This document shows, piece by piece, positions 1 to 10,400 of a stretch of DNA of 64,000 nucleotides. The notes under the pieces are model-generated. The model was given only the letters and a program-made list of their open reading frames with translations, ran no database searches and was not told the origin of the DNA. The stretch spans positions 102,049,303 to 102,113,302 of the forward strand of contig NC_073744.1 of assembly GCF_029784135.1 (NCBI RefSeq). The letters are read 5' to 3'. Each line of letters starts with the position of its first letter. Position 1 is the stretch's first letter. Made by a program: the position numbers and the translations under genes. Source of the DNA: Toxorhynchites rutilus septentrionalis (Eukaryota > Arthropoda > Insecta > Diptera > Culicidae).

Positions 1-1044
1 TGTTACATGGATAGAAAACATTCAATTAAACTCTTTCACATGAATATATTTTGAAAATTCCCAAAGGAACTGGCAGATTATTTTCAGTAACGATTAGATA
101 TTTCCACATTTTTCTCGATACTGGAAGCCCACCAGTGGTTAATGCCAACTCGATAACCACCTGTTAATAGCACTTGATTGAAACATATTTGGTCACAGTG
201 TTACATGGATAGAAAACATTCAATTAAACTCTTTCACATGAATATATTTTGAAAATTCCCAGAGGAACTGGCAGATTATTTTCAGTAACGATTAGATATT
301 TCCACATTTTCCTCGATACTGGAAGCCCACCAGTGGTTAATACCAACTCGATAACCACCTGTTAATAGCACTTGATTGAAACATATTTGGTCACAGTGTT
401 ACATGGATAGAAAACATTCAATTAAACTCTTTCACATGAATATATTTTGAAAATTCCCAGAGGAACTGGCAGATTATTTTCAGTAACGATTAGATATTTC
501 CACATTTTCCTCGATACTGGAAGCCCACCAGTGGTTAATGCCAACTCGATAACCACCTGTTAATAGCCGCGCGTGTATGTGTGTGTAGCGATGTCTTCCC
601 AGGGAACAGTTTGTGGCATCACTCTCCTCCTGATAGATTCCCTTCTGGCATAGGGTGCACAAACAGGCTCTTGGTGACACCGTTCATCCGCGCTTTCATG
701 ATAAATAAAGAGTTTCACCGCAACAGCGACAACATGCTCCAATCGCTGTTCAATTAGAACTAAGTGGATTTCCGAGCGCCGCTCGCTTATATACCGATTG
801 GTGATTTCAATAGCCTGTTTTGAAAGCAATTTTCAGACTATTGAAACAAGTTTTTGGATCAAATAGTAACAAGTATATAACGCGTAGACATTTTATCTTT
901 CGAATGAAGTGTTTATCATACCATTTCGTTCAGTTGTTTAGGAGCTATTAACGCTCAAAATCTCGGTCTCCGGCGTAACGCTTTCGGTTTCGAAGCTTTG
1001 ATTTTACACCCCGGTATAGAAATGAAAGACGTAGTCCTACGTCA
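1..1044 (-). mobile_element. E198 element, 5' part (cut by window edge)
   Basis: Read on the minus strand, this begins at about 1044 with TTGACGTAGGACTACGTC. It runs through a conserved 5' module holding a TATATAA box (complement near 785-795) and then enters tandem repeats with a 198-bp period; the same TGTTACATGG word recurs at 1, 199 and 397. It is collinear with the complete copies at 13375-16727 and 30207-33559. No protein is encoded; short open frames across the repeats are chance products of the periodicity. The window start cuts it. Confidence 0.85.
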
Positions 1045-1048
1045 AAAA

Positions 1049-2575
1049 AATGCAAATGTGAGACACATTCATTTTTCGTGAGGACATCGACAAGACAACA
1101 TCGTTGCCTAACGTGCTGGAGGAGGTGGACGGCGAAGGAGAACACATACACGCGCAGAACTCTTTTCGTTAGGATGCCATTCAGCATCGAGAAAGTTCCG
1201 GAAAGATGTAATCATTGCTGGAAAATAATCTGCCAGTTCCTTTGGGAATTTTCAAAATATATTCATGTGAAAGAGTTTAATTGAATGTTTTCTATCCATG
1301 TAACACTGTGACCAAAAAATATATTTCAATCAAGTGCTATTAACAGGTGGTTATCGAGTTGGTATTAACCACTGGTGGGCTTCCAGTATCGAGGAAAATG
1401 TGGAAATAACTAATCGTTACTGAAAATAATCTGCCAGTTCCTTTGGGAATTTTCAAAATATATTCATGTGAAAGAGTTTAATTGAATGTTTTCTATCCAT
1501 GTAACACTGTGACCAAATATGTTTCAATCAAGTGCTATTAACAGGTGGTTATCGAGTTGGCATTAACCACTGGTGGGCTTCCAGTATCGAGGAAAATGTG
1601 AAAATATCTAATCGTTACTGAAAATAATCTGCCAGTTCCTTTGGGAATTTTCAAAATATATTCATGTGAAAGAATTTAATTGAATGTTTTCTATCCATGT
1701 AACACTGTGACCAAATATGTTTCAATCAAGTGCTATTAACAGGTGGTTATCGAGTTGGCATTAACCACTGGTGGGCTTCCAGTATCGAGGAAAATGTGGA
1801 AATAACTAATCGTTACTGAAAATAATCTGCCAGTTCCTCTGGGAATTTTCAAAATATATTCATGTGAAAGAGTTTAATTGAATGTTTTCTATCGATGTAA
1901 CACTGTGACCAAATATGTTTCAATCAAGTGCTATTAACAGGTGGTTATCGAGTTGGCATTAACCACTGGTGGGCTTCCAGTATCGAGGAAAATGTGGAAA
2001 TATCTAATCGTTACTGAAAATAATCTGCCAGTTCCTTTGGGAATTTTCAAAATATATTCATGTGAAAGAGTTTAATTGAATGTTTTCTATCCATGTTACA
2101 CTGTGACCAAATATGTTTCAATCAAGTGCTATTAACAGGTGGTTATCGAGTTGGCATTAACCAATGGTGGGCTTCCAGTATCGAGGAAAATGTGGAAATA
2201 TCTAATCGTTACTGAAAATAATCTGCCAGTTCCTTTGGGAATTTTCAAAATATATTCATGTGAAAGAGTTTAATTGAATGTTTTCTATCCATGTAACACT
2301 GTGACCAAATACATTTGGTTTTGTGGTTGTTCAATCAATCGCAATCAACAGGATAGCTTCTGAAGATTATTCTTCCCCATCAGTAGGATATTTCCGTATC
2401 CAATATTGGATGCATAAAACCTTGTGCCTCCAACGTAACGCTCTCGTTTTCGAAGTTCTCCAAATATTCATTCATTCAGAATGAATTCAGATTCAACTTC
2501 ATACAAATGATCTCTATATCAACGAGAGTCCTACGTCACCCTTGCGGTTATACCATAGATATAACCCACTTCCTG
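1049..2575 (+). mobile_element. E198 element lacking its 5' end
   Basis: The sequence enters E198 internally at GTGAGACACATTCATTTTTC, runs through five to six 198-bp monomers (about 1205-2305) and ends with the E198 3' module, including the subterminal AGTCCTACGTCAC and the terminal hairpin GGTTATA/TATAACC (about 2547-2567). It lies head to head with the minus copy at 1-1044. Its 3' end is fused directly to a piece of the related HINE-H2A family instead of host DNA. Confidence 0.8.
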
Positions 2576-2936
2576 TTTTTTCTTTTTCCTTTCCAATCGT
2601 GCTTCATTCTATTTCGCTGCTGCTCTGGTTGCCCGTTTTGGTCGGTACGATTTGAGGAGCACAAAATGGACCAATCAAAAATGGGCACATAGTGCATTTG
2701 GACAATGCTTGATATTTCACAATTATTCAATTATTTATCTCAAGAAAAATGAAATGTTATTCGTTATGATAGATGCGTAGATATATTTCCTATCAATTGA
2801 TGCAAAAACCTTTGCGATCTATTGAGAAATGCTCGAGTTATAAGCGTTCCAAATCTTGCATTTTTTCCTACTTGTTCAGTGCCTAGATTTCCATTTCACC
2901 CCCTATATCTTCCGGTTAGACGTAGTCCTACGTCAA
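2576..2936 (-). mobile_element. HINE-H2A 5'-terminal fragment
   Basis: About 360 bp matches the 5' end of the HINE-H2A elements at 22231-25094 and 41433-50286, ending at GACGTAGTCCTACGTCAAAA (the 5' terminus read on the plus strand). The histone-derived interior is missing. The junction with E198 at about 2575 falls in a T-rich run shared by both families, so the pair reads as one chimeric element with an E198 3' end and a HINE-H2A 5' end. Confidence 0.75.
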
Positions 2937-3053
2937 AACATCATTAAATTTGAATGTTGCAAAATATAACCATTTCTGCACTGTTCTCCAGTTCTGCACA
3001 GCATCCAGTTCTCTCGTAACATGTAAGAATTGATCTGTAGAATTCGATGTTTC

Positions 3054-3527
3054 CTAAGAAGTTCTAGCGCTCATGGGACCACGTTCCTGTTGACACAATT
3101 TTTGCGTGACGGAGAGTAGTTGCTCCTGCAGTCGGCTTTGCAGAGAAATATGTACCATTAGGATATTTGTCACCGGCCGGTTTTGACTAAGAACCAAAAA
3201 ACTTCGTTGCATGTTTAGACGAATCGATTGTACGAATTGCTGCACAACTGTATTTGGTTCACCGTTGTTAATCACAGCGGTAGCGGCAGCAACTCGACTG
3301 TTCTGATCACAAAGCGCTTTGCGTTGATTCTGCAGTTTTTTACGGAGTAAAGCGTTCTGCATTATGGATTGGGTATGGAACTGAAGCTCAAGTTGGGATG
3401 GATAACGCGGCTGTTGGGTTGATTTGTGCTGTTATTGCATTTGTTTTGTTATATTCTCAACATTGTTTTTCATGAGCATTCGGCGCAAAATATCAGTGTT
3501 GGTTTTTGGTGAGAATTTCATTAATTT
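3054..3527 (-). pseudogene. 4E-T-like C-terminal fragment (possible last exon)
   Basis: A minus-strand frame runs to a stop at 3054. It includes PSQLELQFHTQSIMQNALL followed by a basic, glutamine-rich helical stretch and a segment rich in Q, L and R. This resembles the SQLELQ-type region in the C-terminal half of 4E-T (EIF4ENIF1), the eIF4E-binding P-body protein. Upstream, in the same frame, are RRMLMKNNVEN and then an in-frame TAA near 3436. Either that stop marks a pseudogene, or an acceptor just after it (AATAACAG) starts the exon. The poly(A) tail of RLE copy 1 abuts at about 3528. A better 4E-T match lies at 29679-29906, same strand and upstream in gene order. The assignment rests on recalled family resemblance and is moderate. 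Confidence 0.4.
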
Positions 3528-3534
3528 TTTTTTT

Positions 3535-5016
3535 GGCAGACTTATCTCACTTCTTAACTAGGCGAACCTAGCCAGAATTTTCACCTGCCCCCGGGCTTCT
3601 GAATGCCAAAGGGGGACTAGGCTCTGCGGAATGCACGTATCTGCATGCTCGTGCTGTTTCAGTCCTGACCGAGAAATTGTCGGACAATCGCGCAGGTGCT
3701 AAGGATGACCGACTTTTGGATGCCGGCCAATTCCTACTCCATGTTCAACACCTTTAGCGCTTCCAGAAGTGTCTTCGGGATAATTCCAGTTCCAGAGAGA
3801 ACGACTGGAACAATTCTTGGGACCTCCCTTAGCCCCCACAGTTCCTTGAGCTCCACGGCCAATGGTCGGTACTTGCAGATTTTGCGACCGTGGGTCTCCT
3901 CCAGATTCTGATTCAGTGGAATAGCGACATCGATGATGGTGACTTTGCGGTCGCTCTTGTCGTAAACCATTATATCTGGGCGGTTGTGGTGGATCGAGAG
4001 GTCGGTCAGAACAGTGCGATCCCAGTACAGCTTGAAACGGTCATTTTCCAGGACAGGTGCAGGCAGGTACCGGTAGTTTGGTACGTTGTCTTCCAGTAGA
4101 GCACATTGGAGCGCCAGTTGTCGATGAACAATACGGGCCACGTTGTTGTGGCGCTCGGTGTAGGCTGCGTAGGCCAAAACGGGACAGCCTCCCATAATGT
4201 GCTCTATGTTTTCACCTGGTTGATGGCACATCCGGCAAATGTCATCAACGTCTTGATGCCAGACGTACCGCCTGCAGTTTCTCGTCGGCATTATCCTGTC
4301 CTGGATGGCTATCATGTCGGCTTCTACTACTGAAGAGAGTTCACCACGCGTTAGCCACAGATTAGATGCGGCCTTGTCGACGTGTGGCCGGTCCAGTTGA
4401 TGGGGGTGGGCACCATGCACTGCCTTCTGCTTCCAAGCTGCAATCTTCTCCTCCTCTGTCTGCAGATTGCAGTTGAGTTGGTACTCCGCTTGCGCCAAGT
4501 GCAGAGCGCTGTATCCTCTGTCGGCGGCGCAGACAGCCCGGTATAGCGCGTTTTGGTTGGCGCGTTCTGCGAAGTACTCGCGCAGTTGTCGTACCTGGGC
4601 AACACACAGTGCAGATATGTCGACTATTCCAAGTCCCCCTTCTTTGCGTGGCAGTGAAACTCTCTCCAGTGCCGATTGAGGATGGTGCATTCCGGCCTCT
4701 TTAAATGCTTTCCTCATCCTCCTCTCAAGGTCCTCTATGTCAGTTTTGCTCTATTTGACTACACCAAAACTGAAGGTCAGCAGGGGAACCGCGAATGTGT
4801 TGATCGCGCGTACCTTGTTCCCCGCGTTGAGGAAAGTCCTCAGGACACAGTTCACTCGACTCAAGAACTTGTCTCGCAGCTCCGTCTTGATGTCGGAGTG
4901 GCGAATCCCGGTGAGCTGTCGGAATCCAAGATATTTATAGGATTCGCCACAAACCATGTCTCTTATGAACTCGCCGTCATAGACCTCGTAACCTCCGGAT
5001 TCGGTAAGCTGCCCTT
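3535..5016 (-). pseudogene. RLE-type non-LTR retrotransposon copy 1, 3' half
   Basis: This is the C-terminal part of the RLE polyprotein, collinear with 27700-29208 of copy 2 and continuous with 11571-13370 on the other side of the LTR element. It holds the downstream RT region, the zinc-knuckle CRMCHQPGENIEHIMGGC and the restriction-like endonuclease core RPDIMVYDKSDRKVTIIDV. The 3' UTR ends in an A-tract at about 3528-3535, as expected of target-primed reverse transcription. Compared with copy 2 there is a TGG-to-TAG stop near 4752 and an AAG-to-TAG stop near 3734, so the reading frame is dead. Confidence 0.9.
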
Positions 5017-5308
5017 TGTGGTGAACACTTTTGAGCGACACTGTAAGTCGCCAACCGATGCAACATTGTTGCTACGGTTGATTATTTTATCATGGTGTCA
5101 AATTGCGCCGACTGGTAAATTAAACATCCACGCGCAATTGACACGCTGTGTCAGCAATGGCATCGACCCTCCACATCGATGCCCGAGCGTTCTCTATGGG
5201 TCTCGCTGATATGAAATCAGAACAATAAATCATTAGTTATTCGAACCCAGAGTTGAGTAGTCTGCTGCCTATGAGAGAAAGTCCCAATTTAAGTAGTAAA
5301 ATGTTAGA
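5017..5308 (+). repeat. 5' LTR of the Ty3/gypsy element
   Basis: The LTR starts TGTGGTGAACAC and ends ATGTTAGA. It is nearly identical to 11280-11570; the differences are AAGTAGTAAAATG here versus AAGTACTAAATG there. An AATAAA polyadenylation signal lies at 5224-5229. The 3' end is unusual in lacking the common CA terminus; the boundary is set by where the two LTRs stop matching. Confidence 0.92.
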
Positions 5309-5323
5309 TGGCGACTGTGGCAG
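5309..5323 (+). other. Primer-binding site
   Basis: TGGCGACTGTGGCAG begins immediately after the 5' LTR. The TGGCGAC start is the usual complement of a tRNA 3' end used to prime minus-strand synthesis in Ty3/gypsy elements. The exact tRNA cannot be assigned from sequence alone. Confidence 0.7.
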
Positions 5324-6110
5324 CCTCACTATTGGAGTGAGAGTGTTCTGCGGGCGAGACGGTTCTGCTGTTTTGCACCGTGCCTCGAAGTGTCGCTGGC
5401 GGGAGGATGTGATTTCCTCATGAAAATTCAGTGAATTTAGTGTTGGACAGTGGACTGTAGCGACAATGCGCTACATGTTAGCTTTTCTTGACTTTCAAGT
5501 GGTATTACTGGATCCCTCTTTAATGTTGAAGTGTTAAGTGAACAATGTCCTGAGTGGCGAGCAGGGGAAAGAGCTGCCTAATGAACTGTGGGGCGCCAGT
5601 GCTCCTGAATTGTATATGGAAGTGGAAGCAGTCTTCCAGCAGCATACAGTCTGCCGACGAAGCCGCGAGAACGCGCCCGTGCACCAAATTACACCACTAT
5701 GTCTGTCCTTCATCACCAGCACTGGGTTCCGAAAATATCCACTCAGTGCACAACGGCTGTAAAGAATCCGACTTGAAGCCACTAATCGAAACGGATACGA
5801 GAACCACGAAGCAGGCGACAGGCGGGACGGCCCCGTGTGAACATCGGCGAAACGGAGTGACAAATGCTTGGAATATCTTCGCAACAATCTTTTGAATGAA
5901 TCGCAGAGAGCCGCATTCCATACGCTGCTAGAATTTTACTACATGAACATCGGCGAAACGGAGCGACGGTGGTGCAATGAACACTTATATATGAATTATA
6001 GATTAATTAACACATATCAGTGAAAAAGATAAATTAAATGAAGAATTCAATGTAAGTACCTTCATTTGTTTCATTTTCTTAAATAAGTGCCAAATTTTTC
6101 CACCTCGCCA

Positions 6111-7421
6111 ATGCTGAAGAAATTGAAAAGTGAGGAACGAAGTTTGTTAAACGAATTGAAAACTATATACATAAATCTAAAAAAGAGTCCTAACAGAAAA
6201 TACCTGAGGAATACTTTACTCGCCAAAAGAGAATATGCCAGACAGGTCTATAACACAATTTTATATCTGCTCGATGATTATGAACATCACGAGCAGAGGG
6301 AAATTGTGTTAGAGGCCAGAGATTTATTCGGCGGTATTCAAGTATTGATTAATTCCAAACTTGATTCCGCAAAACAGTTATTAAAATTTACGACGTTAGT
6401 AAAAATAATAATAGCATTTAACCAATTGTTTAAGAAAAATAAAATGGCTACCCCGAAGGTGGACATTAAGCTGGGAACAGCTATCGTCCAAACCTATGAG
6501 GGAAACCCGGAAGGGTTGAATCAATTTATTGATTCTGTTGCGCTGTTTGCAGACAGCGTGGAATCGGAATTCGCTGATGCAACAGCTGCACAAAAATCAG
6601 CAGCGAAAGAGACGGTAATCAGATTTATTAAAACTCGACTAACCGGGAAAGCTCGAGCAGCTGTCGGAGACAGACCACAAAACACTGAAGAAATAATAAA
6701 TAAGCTTAAGACATGTTGTGGAATGAAAAAATCTCCTGATGTTTTTGTAGCAAAACTACAAGAAACGAAGCAGATTGGTGATATCAATAAATTTACCAAC
6801 GAAGTCGAAAACTTAGTGTTCCTGTTGGAAAAAGCATACATATCGGAAAATATTCCCACTGAAACGGCCTGCAAAATGGCTGTTAAACAGGGAGTAAAAG
6901 CACTTTGCACCGGAGTTAGGTCCAGTGAAACCAAGCTCTTGCTAAAAGCGGGACAATTTTCGTCTTTAACTGATGCGATAGAAAAGGTGATTGAAAACGA
7001 GGGAGCATCATCTGCGAATCAAAACTCGCAAATAATGTATACCCGTCGTGGCCATTTACAACGGGGACGCGGTAGAAATCAAAACCGTGGGAATAGAAAT
7101 TTTTATGCTCAAAATAATTTCAGTAACCGTGGCGGTTTTTTCAATCGTCGCGGCAGAGGAAATTTCCAGCAATACGACAATCAAAGAAATTTTCAAAATC
7201 AACGTGGTAGGGGATCGCAAAGAGGATATGGACGTGGATTCATGCAACCACGCATATTTTACGCAACTGCAGAAACTGGAAATGGTATGGCACCAGTACC
7301 ACAAAATGCGCAGAATGTGCAAAATTGGAACCAGTGCCAACAACCTCCATTCCAATTTCAGCAGCAGCAACAACCACCACAGCAAAATTTTTTAGGTCAA
7401 CCCCGAAGCTTTTCACAATAA
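6111..7421 (+). CDS. gag: Gag of the Ty3/gypsy element (RGG-rich, no zinc knuckle)
   Basis: This is the structural protein expected to form the retrotransposon particle and bind its RNA. The first ATG in frame is 6111; the frame is open from 6087 but starts there with GTG. The central part is helical and lysine-rich, as in gypsy-type capsid regions. The C-terminal third (about 7040-7260) is packed with RGRG, NRGN, RRGRG and QRGYGRG motifs, then a Q/P-rich tail. No CCHC knuckle is visible, so RNA binding probably relies on the RGG region, as in other gypsy-lineage elements whose Gag lacks a knuckle. The frame stops at 7419-7421, inside the overlap with pol. The ORF appears intact. Confidence 0.88.
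   Translation: MLKKLKSEERSLLNELKTIYINLKKSPNRKYLRNTLLAKREYARQVYNTILYLLDDYEHHEQREIVLEARDLFGGIQVLINSKLDSAKQLLKFTTLVKIIIAFNQLFKKNKMATPKVDIKLGTAIVQTYEGNPEGLNQFIDSVALFADSVESEFADATAAQKSAAKETVIRFIKTRLTGKARAAVGDRPQNTEEIINKLKTCCGMKKSPDVFVAKLQETKQIGDINKFTNEVENLVFLLEKAYISENIPTETACKMAVKQGVKALCTGVRSSETKLLLKAGQFSSLTDAIEKVIENEGASSANQNSQIMYTRRGHLQRGRGRNQNRGNRNFYAQNNFSNRGGFFNRRGRGNFQQYDNQRNFQNQRGRGSQRGYGRGFMQPRIFYATAETGNGMAPVPQNAQNVQNWNQCQQPPFQFQQQQQPPQQNFLGQPRSFSQ
7385..7391 (+). promoter_or_regulatory. -1 ribosomal frameshift heptamer between gag and pol
   Basis: The heptamer A AAT TTT is positioned as X XXY YYZ relative to the gag frame (gag codons AAT at 7386-7388 and TTT at 7389-7391). Slipping back one base gives AAA TTT and enters the pol frame, which continues open through the protease. 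It sits 28 bp before the gag stop. A downstream stimulatory structure was not evaluated. Confidence 0.7.
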
Positions 7422-10400
7422 ATGCAACTGCATCAAATTTTGTGAAGGCATACGTTGAAATGGCCAATTCAACGTGTACTTTCATGATTGACTCAGGGGC
7501 TGACATTTCAATTTTCAAAATAGGTAAGGTAGTTAATAATCAAATAGTAGATAGAACTAATAAATGTATAATTTCTGGTATATCCGGTGAAAAATTGGAA
7601 ACTGTAGCTTCAACGATTACTACATTGAAATTTCAGAATGTATTAAAATTGAATCATAGATTTCAATTGGTCAATAACGATTTCCCAATATGCACTGAAG
7701 GAATATTGGGAAGAGATTTTTTATCACAATATAAGTGTAGCATTAACTATGAATATTGGATTTTAAATTTTACGTTTAATAATATAGAAGTTAATATTCC
7801 AATTGAAGATAATCTTAATGAAGGAATACTGCTTCCGGAAAGATGCGAAGTTATTCGCCGTATCCCAAATTTAAAACTTGAAGACGATGCTTTAGTGTGT
7901 GCACAGGAAATTCAGAACGGAATTTTTTGTGGGAACACTTTAGTATCTCCGAAAACGACATATGTTAAATTTATTAATACTACGGATAAACCAGTTCTTA
8001 TTCTTAATTTTAAACCCATAGTTAAACCATTGAATGATTTCATTATAGCTAATATAAATAAAAATACCGAAATTAAACAGAGATCGGATGAAATAAAACA
8101 AAAAATTGACTTTACTGAAATACCAACATACGCTAGTAAACATTTTGAGACATTGATAGAAGAATATAATGACATTTTTGCGTTGGGAGAAGATTATTTG
8201 ACCACAAATAACTTCTACACTCAAAACATCGAATTGTCGGACAATGTGCCCGTATATATTCCAAATTATAGGAGTATACACGCACAAAATTCCGAAATTG
8301 AAGGTCAAGTGAATAAATTACTGGAAAACAAAATAATCGAACATTCAGTATCGGCTTATAACTCACCAATTTTATTGGTGCCCAAAAAATCGAACACTGA
8401 TGATAAAAAATGGAGGATGGTCGTGGATTTCAGACAGCTAAACAAGAAAATTTTAGCCGACAGATTTCCACTTCCAAGAATCGACACAATTTTGGATCAG
8501 TTAGGAAGGGCTAAATATTTTAGCACCTTGGACCTGATGGCAGGATTCCACCAAATCCCGTTGGACCCAGAATCTAAGAAATACACTGCGTTTTCTACGT
8601 CGTCCGGGCACTACGCCTTCACGCGCTTACCGTTTGGCTTGAATATAAGCCCAAACAGTTTTCAGCGCATGATGACTATCGCCATGGCAGGATTGACGCC
8701 AGAATGTGCATTTGTTTATATCGATGATATTGTAGTTATTGGATGTTCTACAAATCATCACATTAAAAATCTGACTAAAGTGTTTGAACGATTGAGACAA
8801 TACAATTTGAAACTCAATCCGGAAAAATGCCAATTCTTTAAAACAGAAGTAACGTACTTAGGCCATAAAATTTCTGATCAGGGAATACTTCCTGATGACA
8901 CAAAATTTAATGTTATACAAAATTATCCAGTACCAACGAATGCGGACGAAGTTCGTAGATTCGTTGCTTTTTGTAATTACTATCGTAAGTTTGTTCCAAA
9001 CTTCGCGAAGATAGCAAAACCATTAAACGAATTGTTAAAGAAAAATTCAACTTTTATTTGGAATGATGAACGCCAAACATCTTTTGAACAACTCAGAGAA
9101 AACCTATTATCTCCACCAATTTTAAGTTACCCTGACTTTTCAAAGAAATTTATTCTGACCACAGACGCTTCCAACACAGCTTGTGGAGCAGTCTTATCTC
9201 AAGAAGTAGACGGACATGATCTGCCAATAGCCTATGCAAGTAAAGCATTGAACAAAGCAGATTCTAAAAAGCCAACAATATTGCAGGAAATGATTGCCAT
9301 ACATTGGGCTATCAATCATTTCAAGCCATATTTGTATGGTAGAAAATTCACAATCAAAACGGATCATCGACCCCTTGTCTTTCTTTTTGGAATGAAGGAA
9401 CCTACCAAAAAGTTAACACAAATGCGTCTTGATCTCGAGGATTACGATTTTGACATAGTACATATCAAAGGAAAAGACAATGTAGGCGCAGATGCACTCT
9501 CAAGAATCGTGTCATCTGACGACCTGAAAAACAAAACAATGCTCGTGGTAAACACAAGGTCCATGAGTAGGAAAAATGAAACAGCAAAACAAAACAAACC
9601 GATTATACAAGTCGAGAAGCCTGATCAACTTCTTGTGCGTGAAATCGAAAATTTACAACCAATTAGGGTTATGAAAAAGATATTAACCGAAATAAAAGAC
9701 GACGTCATACACATAAAAATAAAAAGCGCAAACTTAAAGAAAACATTTGTTACAATTGAAATAAATAAAGAATGCTTACTAAATGGAAGTCAGACACTAG
9801 AGTCTGCTCTTTCAGAGCTAAATGGAATTATGATGAATATAAATGAAAAAAGGATAGCTATACCATTAAATGATACAATGTTTTCATTAATAACAGTGGA
9901 AAAATTCAAAGAAATTGCCACTAAACAAACGAAAAATTTTGAATTTTTTCTATACAGACCTCCAAGATATATACAAAATAGAGAGGAAATCGAGAAAATC
10001 TTACATGATTTTCATAACAGTTCTATCGGTGGTCACATAGGTCAACATAGACTTTACCTAAAACTACGTGATCTATATGCCTGGCATGGAATGAAGAGTT
10101 CTATAGCAAAATTCATAAAGGCCTGTGAGTTTTGTAAAACGAACAAAATAACGAAAAAAACGAAAGAAGCATCAATTGTTACAACTACTCCAGTAAGAGC
10201 ATTTGATGTTATTTCGATAGATACTGTCGGGCCATTGCCTAAATCAGGAAAAAATAATCGTTATTGTATTACATTGCAGTGCGATCTCACAAAATTTATA
10301 GTTCTAATACCAATTCAAAATAAGGAAGCTAATACCATTGCTCGTGCATTAGTGGAAAACTTTATTTTGACATACGGAAACTTTTTAGAACTAAGATCGG

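Noticed and set aside
1..600. Regular direct repeats as a CRISPR array
   Set aside because: The repeats are contiguous 198-bp monomers with no spacers, in a eukaryotic transposon context.
5534..5921. Overlapping ORFs between the 5' LTR and gag
   Set aside because: Short frames on both strands without motifs; ordinary untranslated leader of the LTR element.
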